Source: Salinisphaera shabanensis E1L3A
GTDB taxonomy: Bacteria; Pseudomonadota; Gammaproteobacteria; Nevskiales; Salinisphaeraceae
Assembly (NCBI RefSeq): GCF_000215955.2
Contig: NZ_AFNV02000010.1
Coordinates: forward strand, 62,001-126,000
Direction: 5' to 3'
Length of the DNA stretch: 64,000 nt
Below are positions 35,549 through 44,662 of this stretch, piece after piece. The position numbers were made by a program, and so were the translations under genes. Position 1 is the stretch's first letter, and each line of letters begins with the position of its first letter. Under the pieces are notes generated by a model. That model was given only the letters and a program-made list of their open reading frames with translations. It did no database searches and was not told the DNA's origin.

Positions 35549-36349
35549 TCAGTCGCCGCCCACCACCAATTGCTTGACCTGCTCAACAACCTGTTTGAGG
35601 CGTGGGCCGAGATTCTCGACCATGACCTCGCGAGTCAGGCGCTGGGCCGCACCGCCACAGTTGAAAGAAACCACTCGTTGGCCGTTCTCCAACACCAGCG
35701 GTACACCGACGCCACTGATATCCCGACTCCAGGTACGGTCGGTCATGCAGAAACCATAGCGCTCATAGTCGGCATAGGCGCGCTCGAGCAACGGTTCGAT
35801 CTCGGACCAGGGCATTGTGCTTTCGGCCCGAATACGCTCGTAGTAAGGCTCGCGCGCCTGCGGTTCGTGGGCGGCAAGAAACGCCAGCCCCATCGAAGAC
35901 AGCCCCATGGGCACACGCGAACCAACCTGCAAGCGCAGAATCAGTGGCCCCTTGCCCTGGCAGGCATGGGTATAGGTCAGGTGCGCACCTTCGGGCACAC
36001 CGAGCGCAACCATGCAATCGGTCGCGTCGGCGAGTTCCTGCATGAACGGGCGTGCAATATTGCCCACGCCTTCACTGGCCAGGTAACGGTAGCCCAGATC
36101 GAGTACGCGCGGCCCGAGTCGGTATTTCTCCAAGTGCGGCATATACAGCAAATAGCCGAGATGGGTCAGCGTGGACGTCAGTCGCGATACCGTCGGGCGG
36201 GGAATTTCAGTGCGTTTGGCCAATTCCGCGTTGCCGAGATATTCCGCCGCATCGCCGAAACAGCGCAACAGTTCCAGGCCCCGCGCAAGCGCGGTGACAT
36301 AGTTATGGCCCTTGGTCTCCGGACTGTCCGGCGATATCGTTTTTCGCAT
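35549..36349 (-). CDS. IclR-family transcriptional regulator
   Basis: Regulator of 266 aa. An N-terminal winged helix-turn-helix at about residues 17-75 (ALARGLELLRCF...AELAKRTEIPRPTVSRLTSTLTHLGYL) is followed by the IclR effector domain (about 85-255) with GVPEGAHLTYTHACQGKGPLILRLQVGSRVPMGLSSMG and IRAESTMPW. PcaR, PobR and related activators of aromatic or acyl-CoA catabolism share this layout. It is co-transcribed with a PaaI thioesterase and sits upstream of the acyl-CoA operon, a likely target. The effector is unknown. Its binding site was not identified. Confidence 0.9.
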   Translation of the reverse strand: MRKTISPDSPETKGHNYVTALARGLELLRCFGDAAEYLGNAELAKRTEIPRPTVSRLTSTLTHLGYLLYMPHLEKYRLGPRVLDLGYRYLASEGVGNIARPFMQELADATDCMVALGVPEGAHLTYTHACQGKGPLILRLQVGSRVPMGLSSMGLAFLAAHEPQAREPYYERIRAESTMPWSEIEPLLERAYADYERYGFCMTDRTWSRDISGVGVPLVLENGQRVVSFNCGGAAQRLTREVMVENLGPRLKQVVEQVKQLVVGGD

Positions 36350-36761
36350 GATCTATGTTCCCCAACCACGAATTGCTATCGCGGCGTCTGTATTCGAACC
36401 CGAAACATCGGTTTTCCGATTCCCGCCCCGACATCGCCGCTGTTCATCGACGTCGAATTAAAAGCCATTGCCCCGATCGACCGACGCCGCGACATGCCTG
36501 ATCGATCGCTTCGCCCCTCGGCCGGATGACACGATAGACATAACCGAGCGCATATGCCATAAGGAAAAAGTCGCATAGCAACAATGCTCTGCCGGTAGGT
36601 CGTATCCTGCCCCTTACACGAATTCATACCGTCGCAGTGCCGATCGTCTTGAAAACAGGCGAATGGGTGACGAATCTGACTGTAAAACCCAGCGGCAATC
36701 GAGAAATTAATCTTTTCCTATTTGGCTGGCAATTCATATCGCCTCATTTTTGCATGCGTCG
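36350..36761. other. Intergenic region upstream of the IclR gene
   Basis: No gene is supported in these 412 bases, which lie between the IclR start and the end of the MFS pump gene, both on the minus strand. A weak GAAAC-ATCG-GTTTT match (36402-36414) was noted but is imperfect. No clear terminator for the pump was seen. Confidence 0.4.
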
Positions 36762-38207
36762 TCAGCCCACCTGACGCGCAATGGCACGCGACAATCGCTG
36801 CAACGGCCAGAATGCAAAGATGAACAATAAGGCCAGCGCCATGAAGGCATAGTCGAAACCCGCTTCGAAAACCCGCTCCACCGGCTCAGCCGGATGACGA
36901 AGGCGGTAGAAATCGCTTGCGTACTGGGCCAGAACCGCTGACAGATTCACGCCCAGCGCACCGCCGATCTGGCGACCGAAATTGATGATCCCCGAGGCCC
37001 GGTCGAGCTGGGCCTCAGGGAGCAGGCTCAAACTTGCCGTGGTGATCGGCGGCATCATCAAGCCGACCCCCAGACGGCCGAACAACGCCCATACCACCAG
37101 CCACGGCGCGGCCGTCGGAATTTCGGCGGCTGCCAGAAGCACCATGCTTGCGACAAAGAAAACCAGGCCCGCCGCCACGATCGAGCGTATTGGTACGCGG
37201 TCGGTGAGATGGCCGGCGATAGGAAAGACAAACGCCATGGCCAGCCCCGCCGGCACCAGCATCAAGCCGGAAGCCGAGGCACTCATGCCGGCTGATTGCT
37301 GAAAATACAACGGCGCGAGATAGGTACTCGCAAATAGACCCGCCCCCATGACCATCGACAATACGAAGCCGCTGGCAAAGCCGGGGCTCGCCAACACGCG
37401 CAGCTCGAGCAGCGGCTCGCGTACACGTCGCTCCCATGCAACGAATACCACGGCGAGCCCGATACCGCCTGCCAGCGCAAGGTCGACCATCGGGTCAAAT
37501 ACGCCGCGCCGGTGCAACGATGCGATGGACCACAAAAGCGCAAGCAGCGACGCGCTCAGCAGCCCCACCCCCAGCCAGTCCAGCGACGCGCGGCGCGTAC
37601 CGCGGCCGGGCAGAAAACGCCAGGCCAGACCCGCCGCGGCTGCACAGGCGGGCAATACGACAATGAACGTCGCCCGCCAGGAGAAACTGTCGACCAGTAC
37701 GCCGCCCAGCGCCGGCGCGATCGCCGGCCCGAGGATCACGCCCATGCCGTAAATGCCCATGGCCTGGCCGCGCCGGTGCACCGGGAACACCTGAAAAATG
37801 GCGACCAATGCATGCGGCTGGATCATGCCTGCGGTCAGCCCCTGCCCCACGCGCGCAGCCACCAGTACGGTGAAATCGCCGCTGAGACCGCCGATCAGTG
37901 AAGCGAGGATGAAACCGCCCATGGCCAGTACAAAAGCGCCGCGCGAGCCAAAGCGTGCGGCGGCCCATGCATTGAGCAGCATGCCCACGGTCATCGCCGC
38001 GAGAAAGCCGGTCGCCAGCCAATGCACCTGATCCTGGGCGACGTTGAAGCGCGTCATGATCGCCGGTACCGCGACGTTGATGATCGTCGCCGCCAGCACC
38101 ACCGAAAATGTACCGAGCATCACCGTGGCCGATACATACCACTTGTAGCGCGGACCAAAGCGTTCGCCTAGGACGGCATAGGTTCGTGCTTGCGACGCCG
38201 CAGCCAC
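36762..38207 (-). CDS. DHA2-family MFS transporter (EmrB/QacA type)
   Basis: Drug:proton antiporter family protein of 481 aa with about 14 helices. Typical features are the first helix FSVVLAATIINVAVPAIMTRF, RVGQGLTAGMIQPHALVAIFQVFPVHRRGQAMGIYGMGVILGPAIAPALGGVLVDSFSWRATFI and LTDRVPIRSIV. It lacks a local adaptor and outer membrane partner, unlike the pump at 5.6 kb. The start is GTG 38207, three bases after the stop of the upstream CurA-like reductase, with AGGCGG almost adjacent; no better start is visible. The coupling to the reductase suggests joint export and reduction of a reactive compound. Confidence 0.88.
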   Translation of the reverse strand: MAAASQARTYAVLGERFGPRYKWYVSATVMLGTFSVVLAATIINVAVPAIMTRFNVAQDQVHWLATGFLAAMTVGMLLNAWAAARFGSRGAFVLAMGGFILASLIGGLSGDFTVLVAARVGQGLTAGMIQPHALVAIFQVFPVHRRGQAMGIYGMGVILGPAIAPALGGVLVDSFSWRATFIVVLPACAAAAGLAWRFLPGRGTRRASLDWLGVGLLSASLLALLWSIASLHRRGVFDPMVDLALAGGIGLAVVFVAWERRVREPLLELRVLASPGFASGFVLSMVMGAGLFASTYLAPLYFQQSAGMSASASGLMLVPAGLAMAFVFPIAGHLTDRVPIRSIVAAGLVFFVASMVLLAAAEIPTAAPWLVVWALFGRLGVGLMMPPITTASLSLLPEAQLDRASGIINFGRQIGGALGVNLSAVLAQYASDFYRLRHPAEPVERVFEAGFDYAFMALALLFIFAFWPLQRLSRAIARQVG

Positions 38208-38210
38208 CGC

Positions 38211-39242
38211 CTAGTTTCGAGTCGGGTCAGCCGCCACTTGCACTAGCAGCTTGCCGCGGTTGCGTCCTTGCAACAGCCCCTGAAAAGCCGTCACGGCATT
38301 TTCCAGTCCCTCGACGATATCTTCCTGATAGCGCACATCGCCATTACGCACCCAGGCGCTCATGTCGCGCTGAAAATCACTGTAACGATGGCGATAGTCG
38401 AACTGAATGAAGCCCTGGACACGCAGACGTTTGACCAGCACCTGCCCCATGAACGCCACCAGCCGATCCGGGCCAGGCGGTGCTTCGCTGTCGTTGTAAT
38501 GCGCGATCCGCCCGCATACCGGCATGCGCGCAAAGTCGTTGAGCAGGCCGCGCACGGCATCGAACACCTTGCCGCCCACGTTTTCGAAATAGACGTCGAT
38601 TCCTTCGGGACACGCATCGCTCAGCTGTGCCTCGAAATCGTCGTCCTTGTAATTCACGCAGGCGTCGAAGCCGTAGTTTTCGACGACATGTCGACATTTG
38701 TCCGGCGCGCCCGCCACGCCGACCACACGGCATCCTTTGATCTTCGCAATCTGGCCGACTACCTGCCCGACCGCGCCGGCAGCCGCAGACACCACGACAG
38801 TTTCGCCCGCCTGCGGCTGACCGATTTCGTCCAGGCCGACATACGCAGTAAACCCCGGCATGCCGAGCACGCCCACGGCCGTGCTGATCGGCGCCGCGGC
38901 CGGATCCAGCTTGCGTACAGCCTTGGCCGCTTGGACGGCGTATTCCTGCCAGCCGCCATGGGCAAGCACATAGTCGCCGACGGCGATGCTGTCGTCGTTG
39001 GACTCAACGACTTCGCCGACCGTCGCGCCTTCCATGACCGCACCTTCGGCCACGCTCGTCGCATAGGACTTGGCCGCGCTCATGCGGCCACGCATATACG
39101 GATCGAGAGACATATAAATGGTCTTGACGAGCACTTCGCCCGGACCGGGGCTGGGCATGTCGGTTTCCTGCATCTGCAGGTGGGTTTCATCCGGCATCCC
39201 CTGTGGACGCTGGGCGAGAATGATCTGGCGATTGAGGGTCAT
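38211..39242 (-). CDS. NADP-dependent medium-chain reductase (CurA / leukotriene B4 dehydrogenase-like)
   Basis: Zinc-free MDR-family enone reductase of 343 aa. The family start QIILAQRPQGMPDETHLQMQE and SLDPYMRGRMSAAKSY are typical of CurA and prostaglandin/LTB4 reductases. The nucleotide site is VVSAAAGAVGQVVGQIAKIKGCRVVGVAG, and GIDVYFENVGGKVFDAV follows. It reduces the C=C bond of alpha,beta-unsaturated ketones or aldehydes with NADPH. It lies directly before an MFS exporter (three-base gap) and 120 bases after the LIV operon terminator region. Detoxification of reactive enones is the likely role. Confidence 0.9.
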   Translation of the reverse strand: MTLNRQIILAQRPQGMPDETHLQMQETDMPSPGPGEVLVKTIYMSLDPYMRGRMSAAKSYATSVAEGAVMEGATVGEVVESNDDSIAVGDYVLAHGGWQEYAVQAAKAVRKLDPAAAPISTAVGVLGMPGFTAYVGLDEIGQPQAGETVVVSAAAGAVGQVVGQIAKIKGCRVVGVAGAPDKCRHVVENYGFDACVNYKDDDFEAQLSDACPEGIDVYFENVGGKVFDAVRGLLNDFARMPVCGRIAHYNDSEAPPGPDRLVAFMGQVLVKRLRVQGFIQFDYRHRYSDFQRDMSAWVRNGDVRYQEDIVEGLENAVTAFQGLLQGRNRGKLLVQVAADPTRN

Positions 39243-39310
39243 GACGAAAGCTCCTGTCTATACCGACGTGCCGTACAAACTACGGCAGATCGTTCGAAAC
39301 ACGGGACACA

Positions 39311-39339
39311 AAGAAAACAGGGGCACCAAGTGCCCCTGT
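39311..39339 (-). terminator. Intrinsic terminator of LIV system 1
   Basis: ACAGGGGCA and TGCCCCTGT enclose CCAAG, followed on the minus strand by TTTCTTT. It lies 26 bases past the substrate-binding protein stop and closes the first ABC operon. Confidence 0.87.
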
Positions 39340-39364
39340 TGTGCGCGAGTGTCCCATCTAGGAC

Positions 39365-40534
39365 TTATTCGGCGCCGATCTCGGAGACCTTGCGCAGGTC
39401 GACCTTGCCATCGACCACTTCCGCGATTTCGACATCCACGGCCAGATTGCCGCTATCGGTGATGTTTTTGACTTCGTACGGGTTGTGGTTGGTCGACACT
39501 GCGGACAGTGCCTGCGGGATCGCCGCACGGATAGCTTTCGCATCCTCGACGGTGCCAGCCTCTTCCATGGCACGGGCGACCAGGAACATGGCGAAGTAGT
39601 TATAGGCGGTCTCGGAGGTCGGCACGCCGTCGTGATCCTTTTTGTAGAGCTTCACGAACTCGGCCGCACCCGGGTTATCGGAATAGACCAGCGGGGTGAC
39701 ACCCACGGCCCCTTCGACGGCCTCCAGGCCACCCGCTACGTTGGCGACTTCATCGATCTTGGCCTGGTCCATGACCACGAAGCCACCCTTGAAGCCCAGC
39801 TCGCGTGCCTGACGCACGACCAGGCCGGTCGGCTCCGAGGCTCCGCCCACGAACAGCACGTCCGGATTGGCCGACAGCACCTTGCTCACGCCGGTATAGA
39901 AATCGGCCGACTTGTTGTAGTCCATGGGGTTGCTGGCCACGACTTCGCCGCCGGCCGCCTCCCAGCCAGGCACGAAGGCCTTGGTCCAATACTTGGCATA
40001 GTCATGGGTGGCATTGGCCACGCCCAGCTTCTTGCCGAAACGATCCATGGTCAGCTTGGTGAAGGGTTTCACGTAGTCGGTGAAGTTCGGCGGGATCTTG
40101 ACCGTGAGTTCGTTGCCCTTCTCGGTCACCGACGGAATCGAGGTATAGGACATCACCAGAAAGCCGTCGCGCTCGTTGAACGCCTGTAACGCGAACGTGC
40201 CGCCGGAATGCGGCGTGAACACGACGGGCGTGTTGGATTGCTGCACGAGACGCTTGCCGTTGACTGCCGCACGGCTGGGCGAATACATATCGTCGAGGCT
40301 GACGATGTTGATTTCGTACTGGGTACCATCGACATCGATGCCGCCGTTACCGTTGATCTCCTTGGCGGCCATGCGCAGGCCTTCCAGCGTGTTCTCACCA
40401 TAGAGCGCAGCACCGCCCGACAGCGGGCCGGTAAAGCCGATGTTCACTTTCTCTGCTGCCTGTACTGCACCGGCCATGCCCATGGCCAAAGCCGTGGCGA
40501 CCGCGACACGGCGAACCGTTTTCATGAATGTCAT
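39365..40534 (-). CDS. LIV-type ABC transporter substrate-binding protein (system 1)
   Basis: Periplasmic binding protein of 389 aa in the branched-chain amino acid/amide family (peripla_BP_6). Signal peptide at residues about 4-27 (MKTVRRVAVATALAMGMAGAVQA). The mature protein opens VNIGFTGPLSGGAALYGENTLEGLRMAAKEIN, the family signature for ligand-backbone binding. Ligands of this family also include urea, amides, short-chain and aromatic acids, so leucine is not assured. It has GGGGAG seven bases before ATG 40534. Unusually it is the last gene of its operon, after H-M-G-F, and is followed by a terminator. Confidence 0.9.
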   Translation of the reverse strand: MTFMKTVRRVAVATALAMGMAGAVQAAEKVNIGFTGPLSGGAALYGENTLEGLRMAAKEINGNGGIDVDGTQYEINIVSLDDMYSPSRAAVNGKRLVQQSNTPVVFTPHSGGTFALQAFNERDGFLVMSYTSIPSVTEKGNELTVKIPPNFTDYVKPFTKLTMDRFGKKLGVANATHDYAKYWTKAFVPGWEAAGGEVVASNPMDYNKSADFYTGVSKVLSANPDVLFVGGASEPTGLVVRQARELGFKGGFVVMDQAKIDEVANVAGGLEAVEGAVGVTPLVYSDNPGAAEFVKLYKKDHDGVPTSETAYNYFAMFLVARAMEEAGTVEDAKAIRAAIPQALSAVSTNHNPYEVKNITDSGNLAVDVEIAEVVDGKVDLRKVSEIGAE

Positions 40535-40603
40535 CTTCTATCTCCCCTCTTTATATTCGGGTTGGTTTGCTACCACTCGTGGGTCACGAGATTCTTAGAA
40601 TGT

Positions 40604-41311
40604 CTAGGCGCCGATATACGCCTTGCGTACAGCTTCGTTGCCGAGCATCTCGTCACGATCGCCCTGCATGACCAGCTTGCCGTTTTCGATCACATACGCA
40701 CGGTTGGCGATCTTGAGCGCAGCGTAGGCGTTCTGTTCGGCCAGCAGCACGGTCGTACCTTCGGCATTGATCGATTTCACCGTCTCGAAGACCTGCTTGA
40801 CCACCAGCGGGGCAAGCCCGAGCGACGGTTCGTCGAGCATCAGCAGCTTCGGCCGCCCCATCAGCGCACGCCCGACCGCGACCATCTGTTGCTGGCCACC
40901 GGAGAGCGAGCCGGCCGGCTGATCCTTCTTTTCCTCGAGAATCGGAAACATGGCGAGAATATGTTCGAGCGTGCGATTCATGCCGGCACGATCGCGCCGG
41001 TGCACATAGCCGCCCAGACGCAGGTTCTTGAGCACCGACATGCCTGGAAAGAGCTTGCGGCCTTCCGGACACTGCACCACACCGGCCTGGACCAGCGCAG
41101 ACGGCTTACGGCCGGTGACGTCCTTGCCGTCGATAGTGATACGTCCGGCGGCCGGCTTCATCAGCCCGCTGATGGTATTGAACAGCGTCGTCTTGCCCGC
41201 GCCGTTCGCACCCAGCAGTACCACCAGTTCGCCGGCATCGATTTCCAGCGATACGTCGTCCAGGGCCTTGAAACTGTCGTATTTGGCGTCGACGCCCTCA
41301 AGCTTCAGCAT
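40604..41311 (-). CDS. LIV-type ABC transporter ATPase, LivF-like (system 1)
   Basis: Cytoplasmic ATP-binding subunit of 235 aa. Motifs are intact: Walker [11 protein letters not shown], signature [16 protein letters not shown] and Walker [15 protein letters not shown]. The length and the [22 protein letters not shown] ending are those of LivF. It overlaps the LivG-like gene by 14 bases and pairs with it as an asymmetric ATPase dimer. The substrate-binding gene follows 69 bases downstream. It powers uptake through the adjacent two permeases. Confidence 0.93.
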   Translation of the reverse strand: MLKLEGVDAKYDSFKALDDVSLEIDAGELVVLLGANGAGKTTLFNTISGLMKPAAGRITIDGKDVTGRKPSALVQAGVVQCPEGRKLFPGMSVLKNLRLGGYVHRRDRAGMNRTLEHILAMFPILEEKKDQPAGSLSGGQQQMVAVGRALMGRPKLLMLDEPSLGLAPLVVKQVFETVKSINAEGTTVLLAEQNAYAALKIANRAYVIENGKLVMQGDRDEMLGNEAVRKAYIGA

Positions 41312-42062
41312 CTTCTTTCCCCAGATAGGCTTCGATGACGACCGGATCGTTCTTGACCTGTTCCGGCGTGCCTTCGGAAATTTTCTCGCCGTGATCGAGC
41401 ACGATGATCTTGTCGGCGATACGCATGATCATGTCCATTTTGTGTTCGATCAGACAGACCGTGATGCCGTGGTCGACCATCTTGTGAATCAGGTCGACCA
41501 GCCCATCGGTTTCTTCGGGATTCACGCCACCAGCTGGCTCGTCGAGCAGCACCAGCTCCGGATCGGTCGCCAGCGCCAGCGCAAAAGCGATGCGCTTGCG
41601 TTCTTCCTGACTGGTGTCGGCGATATAGCGATGGCCGATATGGGAAAGCCCCACGAACTCGAGCGTCTCGGCCGCTTTTTCACGGCAGCGTTTTTCGTCC
41701 GCCTTGAGGCGCTTGGAGTTAATGAGCACGTCCCATAGACGTGACTCGGTGCGCAGGCGATGGCCGACAATCAGATTATCGAGCACCGTCGATTCCTCGA
41801 ACAGCATCGTGGTCTGGAACGTACGCGCCACACCCAGACGCGCGATCGAATCCGGCGACTTGCCGGCCAGATCCTGGCCCTTGTATTCGATCACGCCTTC
41901 GGTGGGCGGCATCGCACCAGCGACGAGATTGAAGAACGTCGTCTTGCCGGCGCCGTTGGGGCCGATAATCGCGTTGATCTGGTTGGCGCCGAATTCGACG
42001 CTCACATCGTTGACCGCGGCCAGCCCGCCGAAGCGCTTGGTGAGATTGCGGATACTAAGCAT
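41298..42062 (-). CDS. LIV-type ABC transporter ATPase, LivG-like (system 1)
   Basis: ATP-binding subunit of 254 aa. Walker A is [10 protein letters not shown], the signature region [16 protein letters not shown] departs from LSGGQ, with the Ser at position 3 rather than LSGG, and Walker B is [15 protein letters not shown]. The LivG-specific C-terminal YLGKEDAEA is present. The frame is open to 42191, but ATG 42062 ([13 protein letters not shown]) has AGGAGG nine bases upstream and overlaps the LivM stop by eight bases. The divergent signature (TSQEE in place of LSGGE) is worth noting when judging activity, although LivG proteins tolerate variation there. Confidence 0.92.
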   Translation of the reverse strand: MLSIRNLTKRFGGLAAVNDVSVEFGANQINAIIGPNGAGKTTFFNLVAGAMPPTEGVIEYKGQDLAGKSPDSIARLGVARTFQTTMLFEESTVLDNLIVGHRLRTESRLWDVLINSKRLKADEKRCREKAAETLEFVGLSHIGHRYIADTSQEERKRIAFALALATDPELVLLDEPAGGVNPEETDGLVDLIHKMVDHGITVCLIEHKMDMIMRIADKIIVLDHGEKISEGTPEQVKNDPVVIEAYLGKEDAEA

Positions 42063-43098
42063 TGTTACGCGCCTCCTTCGAATCCGCGCCGTGCGGATCG
42101 GACTGTTCGACTCGTGACTCGCGCGTCTTGCGCGGCGCCTGACGCGCCATACGTCGTCCGCGCCAGCCCAGGAACGTGCCGACGATGCCACGCGGGAAGA
42201 AGATCACCAGCAGCACCAGCATCGGCCCGAAGACGATCATTCGATACTCTTCGAGCGACTGCACCGCCTGGGTCAGCCAGGTGATGACCAGCGTGCCCAG
42301 CAGCGGGCCCATGAGCGTGCCGATACCGCCGACCAGCAGGTAGGCGATCATGTCGAAGGTATGGATGAAGTTTGCCTCTTCGGGACCGATGAAGCGCACC
42401 ACGCCGGCATACAGGCCACCAGCGGCTGCGGCATAGACCGTGGAGATCACGAACGCCAGCACCTTGTTGCGCATCAGGTTGATGCCCAGCGACTGGGCCA
42501 GATCGTCACTGATACGAATCGCCCGAAACGTGCGCCCGAGCAGCGACTCGGAAATACGACGCGTCAGCCAGATCGCCAGCGCCAGAAAGGCCAGCACCAG
42601 GTAATAGAACGGAATGGTCTGGGTGAAATCGACCAGCCCGAAACCTTCCGGGGGCGCGATATTGATGATGCCCAGCGACCCGTGCGTCAACGCCTCCCAC
42701 TTGTCGATCATCAGATAGATGATGTAGCCGACACACAGGGTGAAGATCGCGAAGTAGTGCTCCTTGAGCCGTAGCGACACGATACCGACCACGAACCCGA
42801 ACACCGCGCCGAACAAACCCGCCGCCAGGAACGCCGGCCAGAACGGCCAGCCATGGTCGACGGTAAGAATCGCCACAACGTAGGCGCCGATCGCAAAGAA
42901 GCCACCGTGCGCGAGATTCAGCTGCCCGCAGTAACCGGTAATGATATTCATGCCATAGACGGCGATCGCCCAGATGAACGCCAGCGCCATCACATAGATG
43001 TGGTACTCGTTATCGGTGACCAGCGGAAAGATGACCGCCAGGGCCAGCAGCAGCCAGCGCATGGTCGAGCCGAGCAGAAAATCGATTGCGCGGTTCAT
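42055..43098 (-). CDS. LIV-type ABC transporter permease, LivM-like (system 1)
   Basis: Inner membrane permease of 347 aa with about 9-10 helices. The BPD_transp_2 landmark GYCGQLNLAHGGFFAIGAYVVAILTVDHGWPFWPAFLAAG is clear, and ISDDLAQSLGINLMRNKVLAFVISTVYAAAAGGLYAG matches the EAA-like coupling region. The C-terminal tail is long and charged (RGRRMARQAPRKTRESRVEQSDPHG). It overlaps the LivH-like gene by one base (TAATG) and the LivG-like gene by eight, so the whole system is translationally coupled. Confidence 0.93.
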   Translation of the reverse strand: MNRAIDFLLGSTMRWLLLALAVIFPLVTDNEYHIYVMALAFIWAIAVYGMNIITGYCGQLNLAHGGFFAIGAYVVAILTVDHGWPFWPAFLAAGLFGAVFGFVVGIVSLRLKEHYFAIFTLCVGYIIYLMIDKWEALTHGSLGIINIAPPEGFGLVDFTQTIPFYYLVLAFLALAIWLTRRISESLLGRTFRAIRISDDLAQSLGINLMRNKVLAFVISTVYAAAAGGLYAGVVRFIGPEEANFIHTFDMIAYLLVGGIGTLMGPLLGTLVITWLTQAVQSLEEYRMIVFGPMLVLLVIFFPRGIVGTFLGWRGRRMARQAPRKTRESRVEQSDPHGADSKEARNNA

Positions 43099-43961
43099 TA
43101 GCGCACCCCCTTGGTGAACAGGCCGGTCGGCTTGATCGACAGGATCACGACCAGAAGCACGAAGGCGATGACGTCCTTATAGGTGCTCGACAGATAGAAG
43201 CCACCGAGCGCTTCCGAGAAGCCGATGATCAGGCCACCGATAATCGCGCCCGGAATACTGCCCATGCCGCCCAGAATGATGATCACGAAGGCCTTGAGCA
43301 GCACCAGATGCCCCATGGCCGGATAGACCAGATTGATCGGCGCGAACAGGCCTGCCGCGACGGCGGCCAATGCGCCGGCAATAGCAAAGGTCATCATCGC
43401 CACGCGGTTGGCATCGATACCGACCAGAAACGCGCCTTCCCGGTTCTGAGCCATGGCCACGATGGTCGCGCCGGTCATCGTCTTTTTCAGATACAGATGC
43501 AACGCGCCCATCAGCGAAAACGCACCGACGATGATCAACAGGCGTTGTGCCGGCAACGTCAGCCCACCCAATTGCAGGATCTGGTTATACGGCGAGGCGA
43601 TACGACGGAAATCCGCCCCCCAGTACATCTGCACCACCGCTTCGAGAAACAACAGGATGCCGATCGCCGCGATCTTGTCGTGAATGGGCGGCGCATGGCG
43701 CAGCGGATGAAACACCAGCCGCTCGCAGATGACCGACATCGCGGCCACCACAACGGCCGCGGCGGCGATCGCGACCCAGTAATTCAGGCCCAGGTCCGCC
43801 ATCGTGAAATAGCAGACATACGCACCCACCATATACAGCGCGCCGTGGGCGAAATTCGGCACGTGCAGGATGCCGTAAACCAGCGTCAGCCCCAGGGCGA
43901 CGAGCCCATAGATGCTGCCGAGCGTCAGGCCGTTGAGAACCTGTTGAAGGAACAAATCCAA
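43098..43961 (-). CDS. LIV-type ABC transporter permease, LivH-like (system 1)
   Basis: Inner membrane permease of 287 aa with about eight helices. It opens LFLQQVLNGLTLGSIYGLVALGLTLVYGILHVPNFAHGALYMVGAYVC, the standard LivH first helices, and has ALAAVAAGLFAPINLVYPAMGHLVLLKAFVIIILGGMGSIPGAIIGG near the end. It is the first gene of system 1 (H-M-G-F-binding protein). Upstream lie 701 non-coding bases before system 2. Confidence 0.93.
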   Translation of the reverse strand: MDLFLQQVLNGLTLGSIYGLVALGLTLVYGILHVPNFAHGALYMVGAYVCYFTMADLGLNYWVAIAAAAVVVAAMSVICERLVFHPLRHAPPIHDKIAAIGILLFLEAVVQMYWGADFRRIASPYNQILQLGGLTLPAQRLLIIVGAFSLMGALHLYLKKTMTGATIVAMAQNREGAFLVGIDANRVAMMTFAIAGALAAVAAGLFAPINLVYPAMGHLVLLKAFVIIILGGMGSIPGAIIGGLIIGFSEALGGFYLSSTYKDVIAFVLLVVILSIKPTGLFTKGVR

Positions 43962-44662
43962 GACGGTCTCTCCCTATTGAGCGAACGGTGGTCAAAACCC
44001 GTGCGTTAGCCAGACGGCATGCACGACAGATAGAACAAGCCGGCGCACATCACGACGGCCGAACCGAATCAACAAAACAAAGGGAAGGATTGAGGGCCAC
44101 GCACAGGTTTGCCGGCAGCGGCAGAAAGCCAAACAAGGGCAAGGCGTGCATAGCCCGCCGACGCGAATGCGTCAGCGACCGCGTATCGACCTGACGATCG
44201 GTCATGCGGTGATCTCCTCCGATTGTAAGCGCCGAACTTCCGGTGACGTTTGTTTTTGCGATCTTGGTCGCACGCCCCGGCGGCATTTTTTGTTTTCTCG
44301 AAGTCAAAGCTGCCACGGCCTTACACCGCCGTCAACAGGAAAATGAAACTTCATTTCACTTGGCTGGTGCAGCGATCCAGCCAATCCAAGCTTCTGAAAA
44401 AGACGGCAAAATCGACAAGCGCTTTAATCACGTGGCCTTGGCGATCGAACGTTCGTCCGGTGGCTTCAGACACCGAGTCCGGCAACACTTAGACCAAAGC
44501 ACAACAGCCAGCTATCAGGCGCTGGTCGACCGGCCCCTGATCAAGCGACGGCCGCGCAAGAGCACCCGTAATACGCAGCGTACGGCGCTCAAGCCGTGAC
44601 CAGCTGTACGCTCGAATCCGTCCCACCGGCGCGAGAGTTTTTGCGGTGCCGGATCGTTCAAA
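43962..44662. other. Long intergenic region between the two LIV systems
   Basis: I find no recognisable gene in these 701 bases. Frames such as 44243-44599 (+) have no family resemblance or clear ribosome site. The region holds an AAATGAA-AC-TTCATTT palindrome and a CGAACGTTCG palindrome (44446-44455), and must carry the system 1 promoter. No terminator was found for system 2. Confidence 0.5.
44341..44356. promoter_or_regulatory. Palindrome AAATGAA-AC-TTCATTT upstream of LIV system 1
   Basis: A perfect seven-base inverted repeat with a two-base spacer in an AT-rich patch, about 380 bases from the system 1 start. It may be an operator, but distance and single occurrence leave this open. Confidence 0.35.

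Noticed and set aside
36402-36414. GAAAC-ATCG-GTTTT upstream of the IclR gene
   Set aside because: The right arm does not complement the left and the spacer differs, so it is within chance expectation for a loose motif.
41298-42062. LivG-like signature motif divergence (TSQEE in place of LSGGE) as a sign of a dead ATPase
   Set aside because: LivG-type subunits tolerate variation at this motif, and Walker A, Walker B and H-loop are intact, so I do not call it broken.
43988-44599. Short plus- and minus-strand frames between the two LIV systems
   Set aside because: No ribosome site, family resemblance or consistent codon use; treated as non-coding.
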